Position numbers and translations under genes: made by a program. The notes beneath the pieces were generated by a model. It saw only the letters and a program-made list of their open reading frames with translations. It ran no database searches and was not told the DNA's origin. A DNA stretch of 59,860 nucleotides from Sphaeroforma arctica JP610 (lineage: Eukaryota; Opisthokonta; Ichthyosporea; Ichthyophonida), in the NCBI RefSeq assembly GCF_001186125.1, contig NW_014040545.1:174210-234069 (forward strand). The letters are read 5' to 3'. This document shows, one piece after another, positions 39,001 to 48,887 of this stretch. Position 1 is the first letter of the stretch; the number at the start of each line of letters is the position of its first letter.

Positions 39001-42000
39001 AATTCTGGCATTCAAACCACTGCGGGTCGTTCCTTGCATGAGGCATTATTGTTTTGAATGTTCGCACACGCATGAGTGTGTGATACATAGAGTTTCTCGA
39101 TCAGACCTTACGCCTACACTCCTCTACGCTTCGAAATTGTCGAGAAAACTTGACTATCCCGGTGTTTCAATATCCTTTCCTTGGCAATCAATATTTTATG
39201 CCTATACCCTATAGTCCCTTTGCTAATCCTTACAACACATGCATACACACGCAGAGATACTACGACACCATGCATTCTTAAAGGACCCCTCGGCGAATTC
39301 AAAGGTGGGCAAGCCATGCGTTCATGACCAGTATTTGTACACTCATACACTAGGACAATAACTTTATTTGCGCGTGTGTTTTCATGCTATAGAGTCTCCA
39401 TGAAAGTACCTTTTTCTAGTATCCCAGCGGAATCCAATCCTCTCAAAACATTTGTAATAGTCTCCGTATCACACATTGACCGTTTGAGGTCCTGTCCGCC
39501 ACGTAACAGCCAGTTCGACCGGAATTCGATAGGGAGACATTACTCCACATCTCGCATGTCTGCGAAGTGTGTGTGGATAAGTAAATCCGTTGACCAAGCC
39601 GTACAGTACTCTCAATTGTGTCACTATTGTGTGACATTTTCGTTACCGGCCGCTTCTTCGTTCACTATACCATCGGCCTATGCATGCTATAGCGGGGCGG
39701 GTACTCATACGTATACCGCAACCCCATTCTGTCCTGCGTTGCACCGTAAACCATCCCACAGCGAGGCCAACAGTCGCTGTACCAGAACATGTCGTTAGAT
39801 CTACTCGCCTTCGAGTCACATCCCCCGAGCAGGTCGCAGCGACTGCTGATTGTGCTGGGGTCCATCAACTACCTTATCGACATTACTATACCGATGCTGG
39901 GCCAGATGTTTGAGAAGAAGTTTATGTGCTCTCTGATTGCGATGTTACAGGTAAGTGCACACATGCGTGTGGATACCCTATTCAGGATTTTAGAGTGCCG
40001 CTCTCTGTCGGTGTAGGTGGGTGGGGAAATGGTGTTATATCTGCAACTTACTTGTTTTTCTTGTGTCTCGCGCCAATGTTTTCTATACCTGTTTATCTTC
40101 GGCGCCTAGGGCCGGGGTTCAGTGATGTACTCGTGTCCGCGCATGCGCATTCGCATTGTGGGATGCGATGTAGTTGCCATGACGCGCGTCATTTGATCAT
40201 GATTCAGGCAACGAACTTGAAGCTGTCAGCAATCGTCAATATCTGACCAAATGGCGCAAATTCTGTACCTTCGTCAAATACGGCGTTGTGGTGCGTGGCA
40301 ATGTAGCGCTGCTTTTGTGCATTTCCCGGGAGAAAAAGTGCTCAAAATCACACATATTCTGCCGTGAAGTTTGCTCAATTCTTCATCACACCAAATCGCA
40401 CACACACACACACACAGCAACCTCTGCGAAAATTAAAACTGCTGGCTCTAGACATCAACGACGACTACGTGCGCACCAACACAGAACGACTGATTGCCAT
40501 TATCGATGAGGGCGTGAAGGATGACTCGCTGCTGCAGAAGAAACCATGCGGAATAAGACAGTTCGTAAAGGACGTGATTCTGGTGTGTCGATTGTGCTGG
40601 ATATAGGTAGATTTTACATATGCTCTGATTTGTCGAAGATCTAGATTTGTGTTTCTATACAGATGTACCCCTATATTTGTACCTCGATCATGTACGAACG
40701 TGTACTCAGTTTCTTATTTTAGCGTGCATCTGGTAAATTGAAACTTACCTGGGCTGATTGTGATGTTAGCTTGTGCTGTATGCAATGGGGCCCCTCGATG
40801 TATGCTGAGTTTATGTCTCGAGCAGAGGCAGGTCAGTTGAAAAATGAATAGGCTGTACATGGCAATGCTTCGTGCTAGTGGAGTTTCTGTCCAATCACTT
40901 TTCGATGGTGTCTGAAAGCGGGTCATATTTACATCCGCAACCATATGAATATATAGGCTTTACCGGGTTGATTAGGATCTGTTGTGAAAGTTGAGTGTGT
41001 ATTTTGAGCGATATCGTGTCCGTACCTCTTGAAGTATGCGAACACCCGATTATTTGTAACGCATTCTGCATAGATTTCAGGCGGGTATTACATTGCGTTA
41101 TTTTGTGATTCAATCAATCCCGTTTGTATCTGTTCTGTATCGCTAAAACTACTTTTCCATCAAATATTTTCTTGCCTCCATCTCATCTCTCCCCAGGGTC
41201 TGGTAACAGTGCATTCCGAGGTGACTTCCATTGACAGATCGTATTGTCGGACGATGATTGAAGGTATGGTGAAATTTTGTCGCCCTCTCTGGCTAGTGAG
41301 TGCGGAATTTTGATCTTCAGACTACGTAAAAAGATATACACATACTGCCCTCTAATTTATAGTTGTTTAGTATACTGACAGGTTTTTTATTTTCAATTTC
41401 ATTCAGGTTTACAAGATAATATAGCAGACGGCATTTGTATCATCATTGATGGGATGGAGATCACCTTACAGCAGTACCAGCAAATACATATGGACCTGAA
41501 GGTATAGTTCATCCTGTATATAGACTCCTCGCGTGAATCCTTAAGTGATACTGTTGTGCCTGACCATGATGCGTTGGTTGGTTGCTTGCGGGTGTTATTT
41601 TTTTTCCCCTCAGTGTAAATTTTTGAGGTAATTCAGAAATACTCTGCACAATAACAGACATACTCTGCACAAATTTTTTTCCCAGTGCATTCGGTTTGTG
41701 ACCTGCTTTCGCTGTCCAAATGTATTTACTAATAACGAGAAAAGTGCGCAACAATTCTAGATTTTTTTGCTAGGGGTTTTATGGTGTCAGTGATCAATAG
41801 CAAATGTGGACCACACAATATATCGGTTTCGCCTCCAATCCGAATGATTGTTTGTTGACTTTTCAATGAATTAGGGCCATCCACTTACAACTCGAACATC
41901 GGTCCGCAAGCTTTCTTTAGTACAAGTTATCTAAGATTCCTGCATAATTCTGATGATTGCTATTCAGATCCTGTCGATAGCGATGGGGAGTTACAACACG

Positions 42001-42135
42001 ACAAGATCCAAATCTTTAATGAAAGATGCCTTCAGATTGCTGAAGGGCAAAGTTACTGAATGCAAACCGTACGCCGTTCCTGACGAAATTGAGATTCTAG
42101 CAGTATGTTTTATGAAGGAGATAAGTTGTTATTGA
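26667..42135 (+). CDS. EXOC2: Exocyst complex component 2 (Sec5)
   Basis: Sec5 is a subunit of the octameric exocyst that tethers secretory vesicles to the plasma membrane. In animals its N-terminal IPT/TIG domain binds the GTPase Ral. Twenty-two phase-consistent exons are 26667-26784, 27337-27466, 27952-28049, 28636-28762, 29741-29935, 30546-30693, 31390-31647, 32527-32673, 33349-33464, 34025-34138, 34485-34700, 35272-35354, 36421-36539, 37252-37395, 38324-38410, 38598-38718, 39255-39304, 39762-39950, 40418-40582, 41197-41263, 41407-41501 and 41968-42135. They give about 984 residues (human 924). The TIG domain covers about 8-95 (GYDTGGSTITIRGMNFG, GLTICGVDHLHKVRWD). Core matches include VIGVLNRYKFLVGLPHAMRL, RLLIVLGSINYLIDI and LKLLALDINDDYVRTN. 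An acidic EEEEEE run follows the TIG domain, and exon 11 holds a Ser/Gly-rich linker. The acceptor of exon 18 could instead be 39786. The final coding end assumes read-through of a possible donor near 42103. Confidence 0.93.
27008..27262. repeat. TA/TG microsatellite with 20-N assembly gap
   Basis: Simple TA, TG and TATG tracts in Sec5 intron 1 enclose a run of 20 N at 27048-27067. The gap almost certainly reflects failure to assemble the repeat, so its true length is unknown. Confidence 0.95.
27613..27676. repeat. Exact 32-bp tandem duplication
   Basis: Two adjacent exact copies of a 32-base unit beginning TTGGCTGCTCAGTGACTGCA lie in Sec5 intron 2. Each unit contains CTCAG...CTGCAG...CTGAG, a partial palindrome. 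Confidence 0.92.
29988..30152. repeat. Tandem duplication of about 84 bp
   Basis: Two adjacent imperfect copies begin TTGGGTGAA and share GGAATCTAAAACACT-type sequence. They lie in the Sec5 intron after exon 5. Confidence 0.88.
31190..31395. repeat. Three tandem copies of a unit carrying the splice acceptor of Sec5 exon 7
   Basis: A unit of about 64-71 bp containing ACACCCACTG(T/G)ATACGTATC and ending in TCTACAGCTGAC occurs three times. The AG dinucleotides end at 31254, 31325 and 31389. Only the third leads directly into the long conserved exon 31390-31647. Using the first would bring an in-frame stop before the exon. Confidence 0.9.
33631..33773. repeat. 71-bp tandem duplication
   Basis: Two nearly exact adjacent copies start GCATATGAAGGTATACTTGT (33631 and 33702) in the Sec5 intron after exon 9. 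The tail TTTCCATGGATA is repeated once more. Confidence 0.92.
34754..34872. repeat. (TG)n microsatellite
   Basis: About 120 bases of nearly pure TG lie 50 bases after the donor of Sec5 exon 11. The open frames here (Cys/Val or Thr/His) are artefacts. Confidence 0.97.
36031..36262. repeat. Compound (TG)n, (GTAT)n and (TGTGTC)n microsatellite
   Basis: A pure TG run is followed by GTAT tetranucleotides and then a GTGTCT hexanucleotide tract. All lie in the Sec5 intron between exons 12 and 13. Confidence 0.96.
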
Positions 42136-44165
42136 TTTAGCACACCGCATTATACGTGTCTACGTCAGGGATTACTAAAATTCACAATGGGTGTGTCGTA
42201 TAATTCCGCATGCTATATTCTTCATCTGGCGTGTTATTTTCCTATAAAGTTGTGACTCTCACTGCCTAATGAAATTAAGAGTTTGTTTACTATTGACCCA
42301 GATTAGTGCTATTGTGTTTCAATCTGCTCATGTGTGATAATTCTCTATGCTTTGTGATTATTTATGTCATCTAACTTACATCAGGACTTGTCGATATTGC
42401 AAGGTTTATTAATATAGTTTGAGTTTTCTGTTCAATTCCTCGTGTGTTTGATACTATGTACTATGTAGTTGTTTTAAAGCACCTTATGTTCATTTTGAGT
42501 TTATTTCGATAACCCTTCCTGCAGCATTATGACAAATTAGTTGTGCGCGCATGCTCTGGTACTTTGAATTGGTATTTTGGACGTATATAATGTACTATTT
42601 ATTGTGTTGCTTTATGGACGAAAAACATACTTTCTAGGTATATCTGAAATTGCGAGTATGATGTGCCTAGCATAAAAATCTCAAAAAATTTGCAAGCAGT
42701 TCATGGTGGGGCGGTTAGTGGGCTCTGCCTCTCCATCGAAGTATTGATTTTATCGTGGTTTATTCACGAAGCTTGAAGTCTTCTCTCACATGTCGATATT
42801 GCATCGATCAACGGCAACCTATCAGAAGCTCATTCTTTTCATGTATTTACTCCCCTCCTGTGCATTGGAAACACTCAACTGTGTCGATACCGAATATAGA
42901 AATTCGAACAACAGATGACCTTTACTTTGATGTGCTTAGAGGGCTGATAAGATGTTAAAATGTCAATAAATAAATAATTTACCTGATAATTGCTGGTAAA
43001 AAACGAGCAAGTTTTTATCGATGTGCGTTCATTTTTACACGTCGATGTTTCTGTGCTAATTATTTTGCGCCCAACTTAGGATAGTATCGTATGTACTTGA
43101 TAATGCGGCACCAGAAATACTTTGAACCCAAATGTTCACCCGATCTATGTCTAACGTCTTACTGTAGGTTCCTTGAGAATACGTTGTGACCACCATCCCT
43201 CTGCATATCAAAAATCAGAGGCCCTTTCTTCTAGAAATGAATATCTGGTGAATGTATTCCGCTTTTCAAAATCATGTCAAGTTACAGAACACATACGGAC
43301 ATTTTATGCATTTTCCGCACACAAGTTTATACTTTGAAGACAGGTTTGAAAATACAACTGGTCGCTGATTATCGTGGAATGCCTGAAATTCACTACAACG
43401 TATCGAATAGAACGTCATTCGACGCGTAACCCATTGCAAAAATTAAGCTCAAAGGTACTTTCGCTATTTTCGAGGATTGATCCGTTGCGTACCAACTACA
43501 CTTGTCTGAGCTTGAGTCCTGTGTATAATTGAAGCACTGTAGATCTACCGGGAAGCGGTTTCTACCAGTAATAACGCTCAGGCTAGACGGTACTGTCATA
43601 GAATAAGCAACAGCAATCTAATAAGAAACTGCAAAAATGGTTTGGGAATGTAGATCGGTAGCCGAAGTCATCGAGATCTTTTACTGAATTGGTCAAATTT
43701 TTATGAACTTCAAATATGTGAGAAGTTACAATTTCCCTTTTCAACGTCTGAGTTTTTATCTATAACTTACTAAAATATGTGCTGTATCATACTGTGTCTG
43801 TACTGAACGGGAATGGTCGGATGCTGGTATCTGATAAGCCAGTTCAAAACACCTATATCACAGCCGCTTTGAACTGGTCGATGTGCAACTCTGCAGAAAG
43901 TAGCAGGCTTTAGATTGATACTACTTTGTGATAGCGTGTAGGGTAGGAGACTATAAGCAATGTGTAGATGTGTCTTTTAAGAATAAAATTTTTTATGATC
44001 TCACCATCAGTCATATACTGAGGGTGTCTGTACTAATGTTCAACCACTTGGATTGGCTAGGGGAAAATCTCATACGATCAGTATGAGAATCATTGTGCAG
44101 ACATACTTCCCCTTGTTTAATTTTCACTTCCCCTTTTTTATTTTTCATCACGGACCTTCTGATTT
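42136..44165. other. AT-rich region without recognisable gene
   Basis: Two kilobases after Sec5 show no coding exons that I can support. An AATAAA lies at 42965-42970 and could serve as a distal polyadenylation signal for Sec5, about 830 bases after its stop. Confidence 0.5.
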
Positions 44166-44660
44166 TAAATTTTGGAATCCGAAACGTCTTTTCAGCTAAG
44201 CCGAGGTCACCAGTGCCGAGGTCACCAAGAGAAAACTGTGGACCTCGAATCCCTCCTCAGTAGACCGCCACACGACAATCATACTACTACATTTCAATTT
44301 GGTGTGAGCTCACCTCAACAACCAACAAATTATGCCACTGTGAACACTACACCGGCAAAACGCTTGCGCACCAATGAGCCACGTGACATTGAAGTTGCCA
44401 GCTACCGTTCCAAAGTAGCTAAATCCACAAAACCGTCCCCTAAAACACGACCATCCCCTCCAATACCAAAATCAACAGCCCGCCCATCAGGTTCTGAAGC
44501 ATTCATGTCACAAATGACGGGTCGCCAGCTGCCGGAAAAATGTCTAGGCGAATTGGCGGATACAACTCCTGTCTGGCTCTTCTTCAAAGCAGTATTTCCA
44601 AATGACAAGCCTCCCTCACGATTTACCTTCGAGAAGTGTGGCGCTCCCACCCTAGTCTGA
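44166..44660 (+). CDS. Uncharacterised open reading frame, possible exon
   Basis: I do not recognise this sequence. It is an open frame of about 160 codons. The first part is rich in Pro, Ser, Thr and Lys, including a basic Pro-rich stretch near residues 75-100 (SPKTRPSPPIPKSTARPS). The end is more hydrophobic and looks globular (TTPVWLFFKAVFPNDKPPS). The bases before residue 10 include TTTTCAG, so it may be an internal or last exon that starts at about 44196. A short direct repeat, CCGAGGTCACCA, occurs twice at its start. It could be a host gene fragment or a remnant of a mobile element. Confidence 0.35.
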
Positions 44661-44699
44661 ATCGTTACCATCTTTCTAGAAAAAGACCTATATATCACT

Positions 44700-44760
44700 T
44701 TCTCTGTTGCGTACTCTCGGGCTGGCAGATGGTCCACGTACTCTCGGGCTGGCCGATGAC
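44700..44760. repeat. Short direct duplication, about 28 bp
   Basis: GTACTCTCGGGCTGGC followed by GATG occurs twice, 28 bases apart, just downstream of the open frame that ends at 44660. Confidence 0.7.
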
Positions 44761-44842
44761 CGATGGCCCAATGGGCAATATGAGAACAGGTCATTATAAT
44801 CCGTTAACTTCTGTAGTCTCTTTGTTTTAACCCGCGGGACCC

Positions 44843-45169
44843 TTGCGTATTTACAAGTTCGTTATCGATTCTAAAAGTCTTCAGGAGCTTGACGGACTGA
44901 ATTTATTGACTAAACATAAATTGATACCAGCCAGAAGAAGAAATTTATTTGCTTACAAATCTCCCCGATCACTTCGAACGCAGTTCTACCTTTCACCATT
45001 TGTTCACTACGATCACGTTTTGACCTGTTTACTTTTGGCCCACTCATCCTATCTTGACGGAAAAATGTTATCGAAAAATATTATGTTCGATTACTCTGGA
45101 GCTGAGTATCGCAACTTATACAACAAGAACATAAAAAAATATTTCATTTCATTTTATGCGCGCAGTTAG
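44843..45169 (+). CDS. Uncharacterised open reading frame
   Basis: I do not recognise this 108-codon open frame. Its composition is plausible for a folded protein (for example YKFVIDSKSLQELDGLNLLT), and it may extend about 5 codons upstream of the first candidate start. It lies 180 bases after the previous open frame on the same strand. No splice link between them was found. Confidence 0.25.
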   Translation: MRIYKFVIDSKSLQELDGLNLLTKHKLIPARRRNLFAYKSPRSLRTQFYLSPFVHYDHVLTCLLLAHSSYLDGKMLSKNIMFDYSGAEYRNLYNKNIKKYFISFYARS

Positions 45170-45612
45170 TAAACCTTAACCCTAAACCCCTAATTAGCAC
45201 TTTAGATCAAGAAAATGCATCGAGTAAAAGCGCTAGGTTTGATGTCAGAATGCACTAAGATACAGATTCCAATATGGTAATTTAATGTAGACAAATCGTT
45301 GGGATCAACAAGTCAAAATTACTATCATTACTTTTAAACCGTACTTTATCAAAAACGATGAAAGCTATACTAAACCGTGTTGATCCGCATTTCGTTATTG
45401 TTCGCAAACACAGTCAGTTCTCAATCAAAATTTTATCGATATAACGTACTGCCAGTATATAGAATTCAAAGCAGCGTCGCATAGCACTTTTGTAATTAAT
45501 GTCGGTTCATTCTATACAATAGCATATACATCTGCAAGGTACGAATACTCGAATAGTACTCGAAATAATACACAGCGAAATGGGCATGTAAGCTGCGGTA
45601 CATTGCCTTCAT

Positions 45613-46110
45613 TTGAACTTTGCAAGGTGTAAATGCTGCTGTGTAGAAGACAAAGTGATTAGATTTGCGCAGTACAAGATTGCATATCAAATTACTTCCA
45701 GTTACTATTTTCAGCTGTATAACCAGATTGCTGGTGTGGAGCACTTTAAAGTGGGTTTGTGCAGTACAACCTTTCTGTTGGTACATAACATTGCGTCACA
45801 TTGGGATAATGGCATTTTCCTCTGTACAACTGACATGCTGATGTCGGTGATTAGAACATTTCTTCTCGGAAAGCGACTTCGCTATTCATCACATTATATG
45901 TACCACATATTTGGTCATTTCGAGGTGAACATAAATCTGTTACAGACAATGCAATATCTGAACCGAAAGGAAGCGGTTATATTTCCTGGAATAAGGAAAA
46001 CAATAAAGAGACCTTCGGTTAAGAACTTTGGTTTGACCTGCAGGCTAGATAGATCTTGTTCTTGCACGGGGCAATGTGTTGAGAATATTCTTATTCAGGG
46101 GTGGTATTGA
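45613..46110 (+). CDS. Uncharacterised open reading frame
   Basis: This is a 165-codon open frame in AT-rich DNA, unusually long for chance, with many Cys, Tyr and Ile residues. I see no domain. It could be chance, an old mobile-element fragment or an exon of a lineage-specific gene. Confidence 0.2.
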   Translation: MNFARCKCCCVEDKVIRFAQYKIAYQITSSYYFQLYNQIAGVEHFKVGLCSTTFLLVHNIASHWDNGIFLCTTDMLMSVIRTFLLGKRLRYSSHYMYHIFGHFEVNINLLQTMQYLNRKEAVIFPGIRKTIKRPSVKNFGLTCRLDRSCSCTGQCVENILIQGWY

Positions 46111-46720
46111 TCACTTCTATCCAGGAACAAATGACTGTCGCACGACAGTATTGTTAAACTTTCAATACCTATTGTCTTTTGAGGAGTAGTTAAAGATCGA
46201 AAAATACCTCTTATTGAACGTACGGGCAGTGCAGGTAGATAGATACACCCCCCCCATCCAAATAGAGTATTTTGTATTATATAAGCTATGACTGTCTACT
46301 TCGAGTCTGCATGTTTCTAGCCCAAAATTTGGAATAGTATGCCGGTAAGTTTGTTTACTGTCGTAGTGGGCATATTATTTTGATTTTGATCGATTCGCCA
46401 AAAGATCCAAAGATGACATTGTTCTGGAAATCATTGTATTTCCAAATTTTATAATCCTAATAATATCGTTTCCGAACAAAAAGGGATACTTGGGATATCT
46501 TGAATACAAGAGCGGGATATACTAATGTTGTCGTACACTGGTCAATACAAAAATAGGGTATTTTCAAGCTTGTACCTCAGTAGTCCCAGTATTTAAAGAC
46601 GACATTCAACCTTCTTACTGTGTGGTGCACCGATAGTTTGCCTTTGTGTCTACATAAATGTATTAGTAAGTGTATACTGATATTGAGAGCAATGTAACGT
46701 TTGTCTTAGTTTAAACAAAC

Positions 46721-47207
46721 AGCTGGGGCCAGTGGAAAGACAAAGTACCTTTTTCGTTATCTCAACTGTGCGCATCACATGCTGGGAACGACAAACTTGC
46801 ATATGTAGCATTGCTTTCATACTGCCACTGATGGATATGTATGCATATGCTGATATCTTGAAATACAAAACTCTTGTCTAAATCTGGTGTCTTTATCTTG
46901 ATAAATAGCTGGGGTCTAGAAACAACAAAGTACCTCTTTCGTAATCTCAACCGCGTCCATCGATGGTGAGGTAAGCCAAACTTGCATATGTAGCATTGCT
47001 TACTTGCTGTCGTCGATGGATATATATGCCTATACTGATATTTAGAGAAGAATTCTCAAGATCACCAGTTAGGGTCAGTAACGACAAGGTACGACATTCG
47101 TAATCTCAACCGCATCGATGGCGTGATGGTATGCTAGGCATGCCAAACTTATAATTGTTACAAATGCTGCCTACTTATTGTCAGATGGATGCAAATATCT
47201 ATGCTTT
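46721..47207. repeat. Three diverged tandem copies, 160-186 bp unit
   Basis: Copies start at about 46721, 46907 and 47067. Each carries a variant of AGCTGGGGTC, then ACAAAGTACCT, TTTCGTAATCTCAAC, GCCAAACTTGCATATGTAGC and a GATGGATAT segment. Divergence between copies is clearly higher than in the duplication that follows. Confidence 0.85.
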
Positions 47208-47515
47208 TCACAATGTTGTTTAAATCTAGCAAACAACTAGCGAAGAGTACGAAAAATAAAATGTGAAGAAGAAATGAGGTGGTACTAATACCGGTGCTGA
47301 TTGAAAGTCGAATTTCTAAATTATACGCCACACACACTCGCCTCCAGTCAGATGGATGCACATATCTATTCTTTTCACAATGTTGTTTAAATCTAGCAAA
47401 CAACCAGCGAAGAGTACGAAAAATAAAAATGTGAAGAAGAAATGAGGTGGTACAAATACCGGTGCTGATTGAAAGTCGAATTTCTAAATTTTACGCCACA
47501 CACACTCGCCTCCAG
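47181..47515. repeat. 167-bp tandem duplication, nearly identical copies
   Basis: Copies at 47181-47347 and 47348-47515 begin TCAGATGGATGCA and end ACACACTCGCCTCCAG. They differ at only a handful of positions, so the event is recent. It overlaps the end of the older repeat array. The ends suggest that the third copy of that array seeded the duplication. Confidence 0.93.
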
Positions 47516-47744
47516 TCAGCTCACCTTATTTGGCACGAAAGCTGTGATTCAACTAGCCCAAGAAGCAATGGGCAGCGTACCCTCTTCTTCAACTACATCG
47601 ATGGAGCAGGGTCCGGGGATATATATGCGGTTGCTATTCGGGCCTTATCGATGGAGGTAATGGTCCGACAGACGAACATCAACAGACTACGCACACAAAT
47701 GTTAGTAGTCGCAATGAAATAAATGAAGAAGGAAATCATCTTTC

Positions 47745-47786
47745 CCCCCTGCCCCCCCCCCCCCCCCTCCCACACACACACACACC
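47745..47786. repeat. Poly-C and CA tract
   Basis: A homopolymer of about 16-17 C, interrupted early by one TG, is followed by a short CA repeat. Its length is likely to be unreliable in the assembly. Confidence 0.9.
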
Positions 47787-47817
47787 CGATGGTTTTATTG
47801 TTTTATTGCTACTACAG

Positions 47818-48143
47818 GTGTTTCAGTGAGTACTTCTCTCTCTACGACTTCAGCGACTAGAATTGATTTGAATCGGAATGCAAGTGTTCGTACACTGGTG
47901 ATAAGTACTTCCAGGACACAAACAAAAGCTGATCTAAACGATTCGTCCGATATAAATCCTTCCCAGCCGAATACGTCCAGCAACACTATCTCCATTCATA
48001 CGACAATCAAGACAACTAATATTGTTGGCGACTACCTTGAAACATGTATCAGGACGTACCGTATTCAGACAAAGCGATGTGACAGTGACAACTATGTATT
48101 TGTTACCAACAGTATGTGGATACGTGCTCCTGAATTAATTTAA
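47818..48143 (+). CDS. Possible last exon of an uncharacterised gene
   Basis: An acceptor-like TACTACAG precedes an open frame that ends with TAA at 48143. The frame is Ser/Thr/Asn-rich at first, then more ordered (VGDYLETCIRTYRIQTKRCD). I do not recognise it. An upstream open stretch at 47517-47657 ends at a GTAATG donor-like site, but none of its frames gives the phase this exon would need. Confidence 0.3.
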
Positions 48144-48887
48144 AAAAATAATTAGTTCAAAAGTCACAAACTTGATTCCTGATGCATATTATTATCTCGT
48201 TTTTGTTTGTTTTTTTGTGAATGCCAGATGTATATTTCGGCCTTCGTGTGAGTCATAGGATACCGTCAGCTGTAGAGGTCAACACACAAGGAATGATAGT
48301 TAACATTCAGTTTATTGGTTGTGCCTCCGAGTTTACTAGTTGAATGATCGGGCACAAATGTGTGTTGCTTCCTAAGTATCCTTCTCGTCGAAGAATCCTC
48401 GCCATTGTTGACCCTCCCCTGGACATCCTCGGACACTGGTTCACCCTCGGTTCTTCCCCTTGAACACCTCGCGGCCATCCACATCCTTATTGTCTCCCGG
48501 TACGGTCAACTATCTAGCACAACACTCCTCCAGGTCTACAACGACACCTACCTACGGAGAGGTCCACCAATGTATCCCATCCTCTAACACACCTCTCCCA
48601 CAACCTCTGCTCCTCCAACCTGTCAATCACTCTCTACCACTTATATCAGCTGTCAATCAACGGAGTACTGATCTCCGTCGGTTCGGTACTACACCAATAC
48701 CGAACTCTAGTACTGTCGGACCTTACATCCCCCCAGGAACGGGATGCTGTCGCATCAGCGTTCCTTAGAGCTGACAGACTGGACTCAAACGTTATAGTAT
48801 AATGAATAAAGCAGGTTACAATCCCGTGAACGCATGCCTATAATCCATATTGTTCATATATCGGTTGACAGACTCGTTCAAGCTCGG
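48144..48887. other. Non-coding stretch left of the retroelement nest
   Basis: I see no gene in this stretch. It is pyrimidine-rich on the + strand at 48420-48640. A hairpin-forming pair GTTCGGTA/TACCGAAC lies at 48681-48688 and 48698-48705. It may include the unrecognised left end of the GC-rich element. Confidence 0.4.

Noticed and set aside
40207-40287. Possible extra Sec5 exon after GATTCAG
   Set aside because: The open frame looks coding, but its phase does not fit exon 18. Joining 39950 directly to 40418 keeps the phase and matches the family sequence without a gap.
40203-41196. Nested antisense gene in Sec5 introns on the minus strand
   Set aside because: The frames are short, lack splice logic and have no recognisable sequence.
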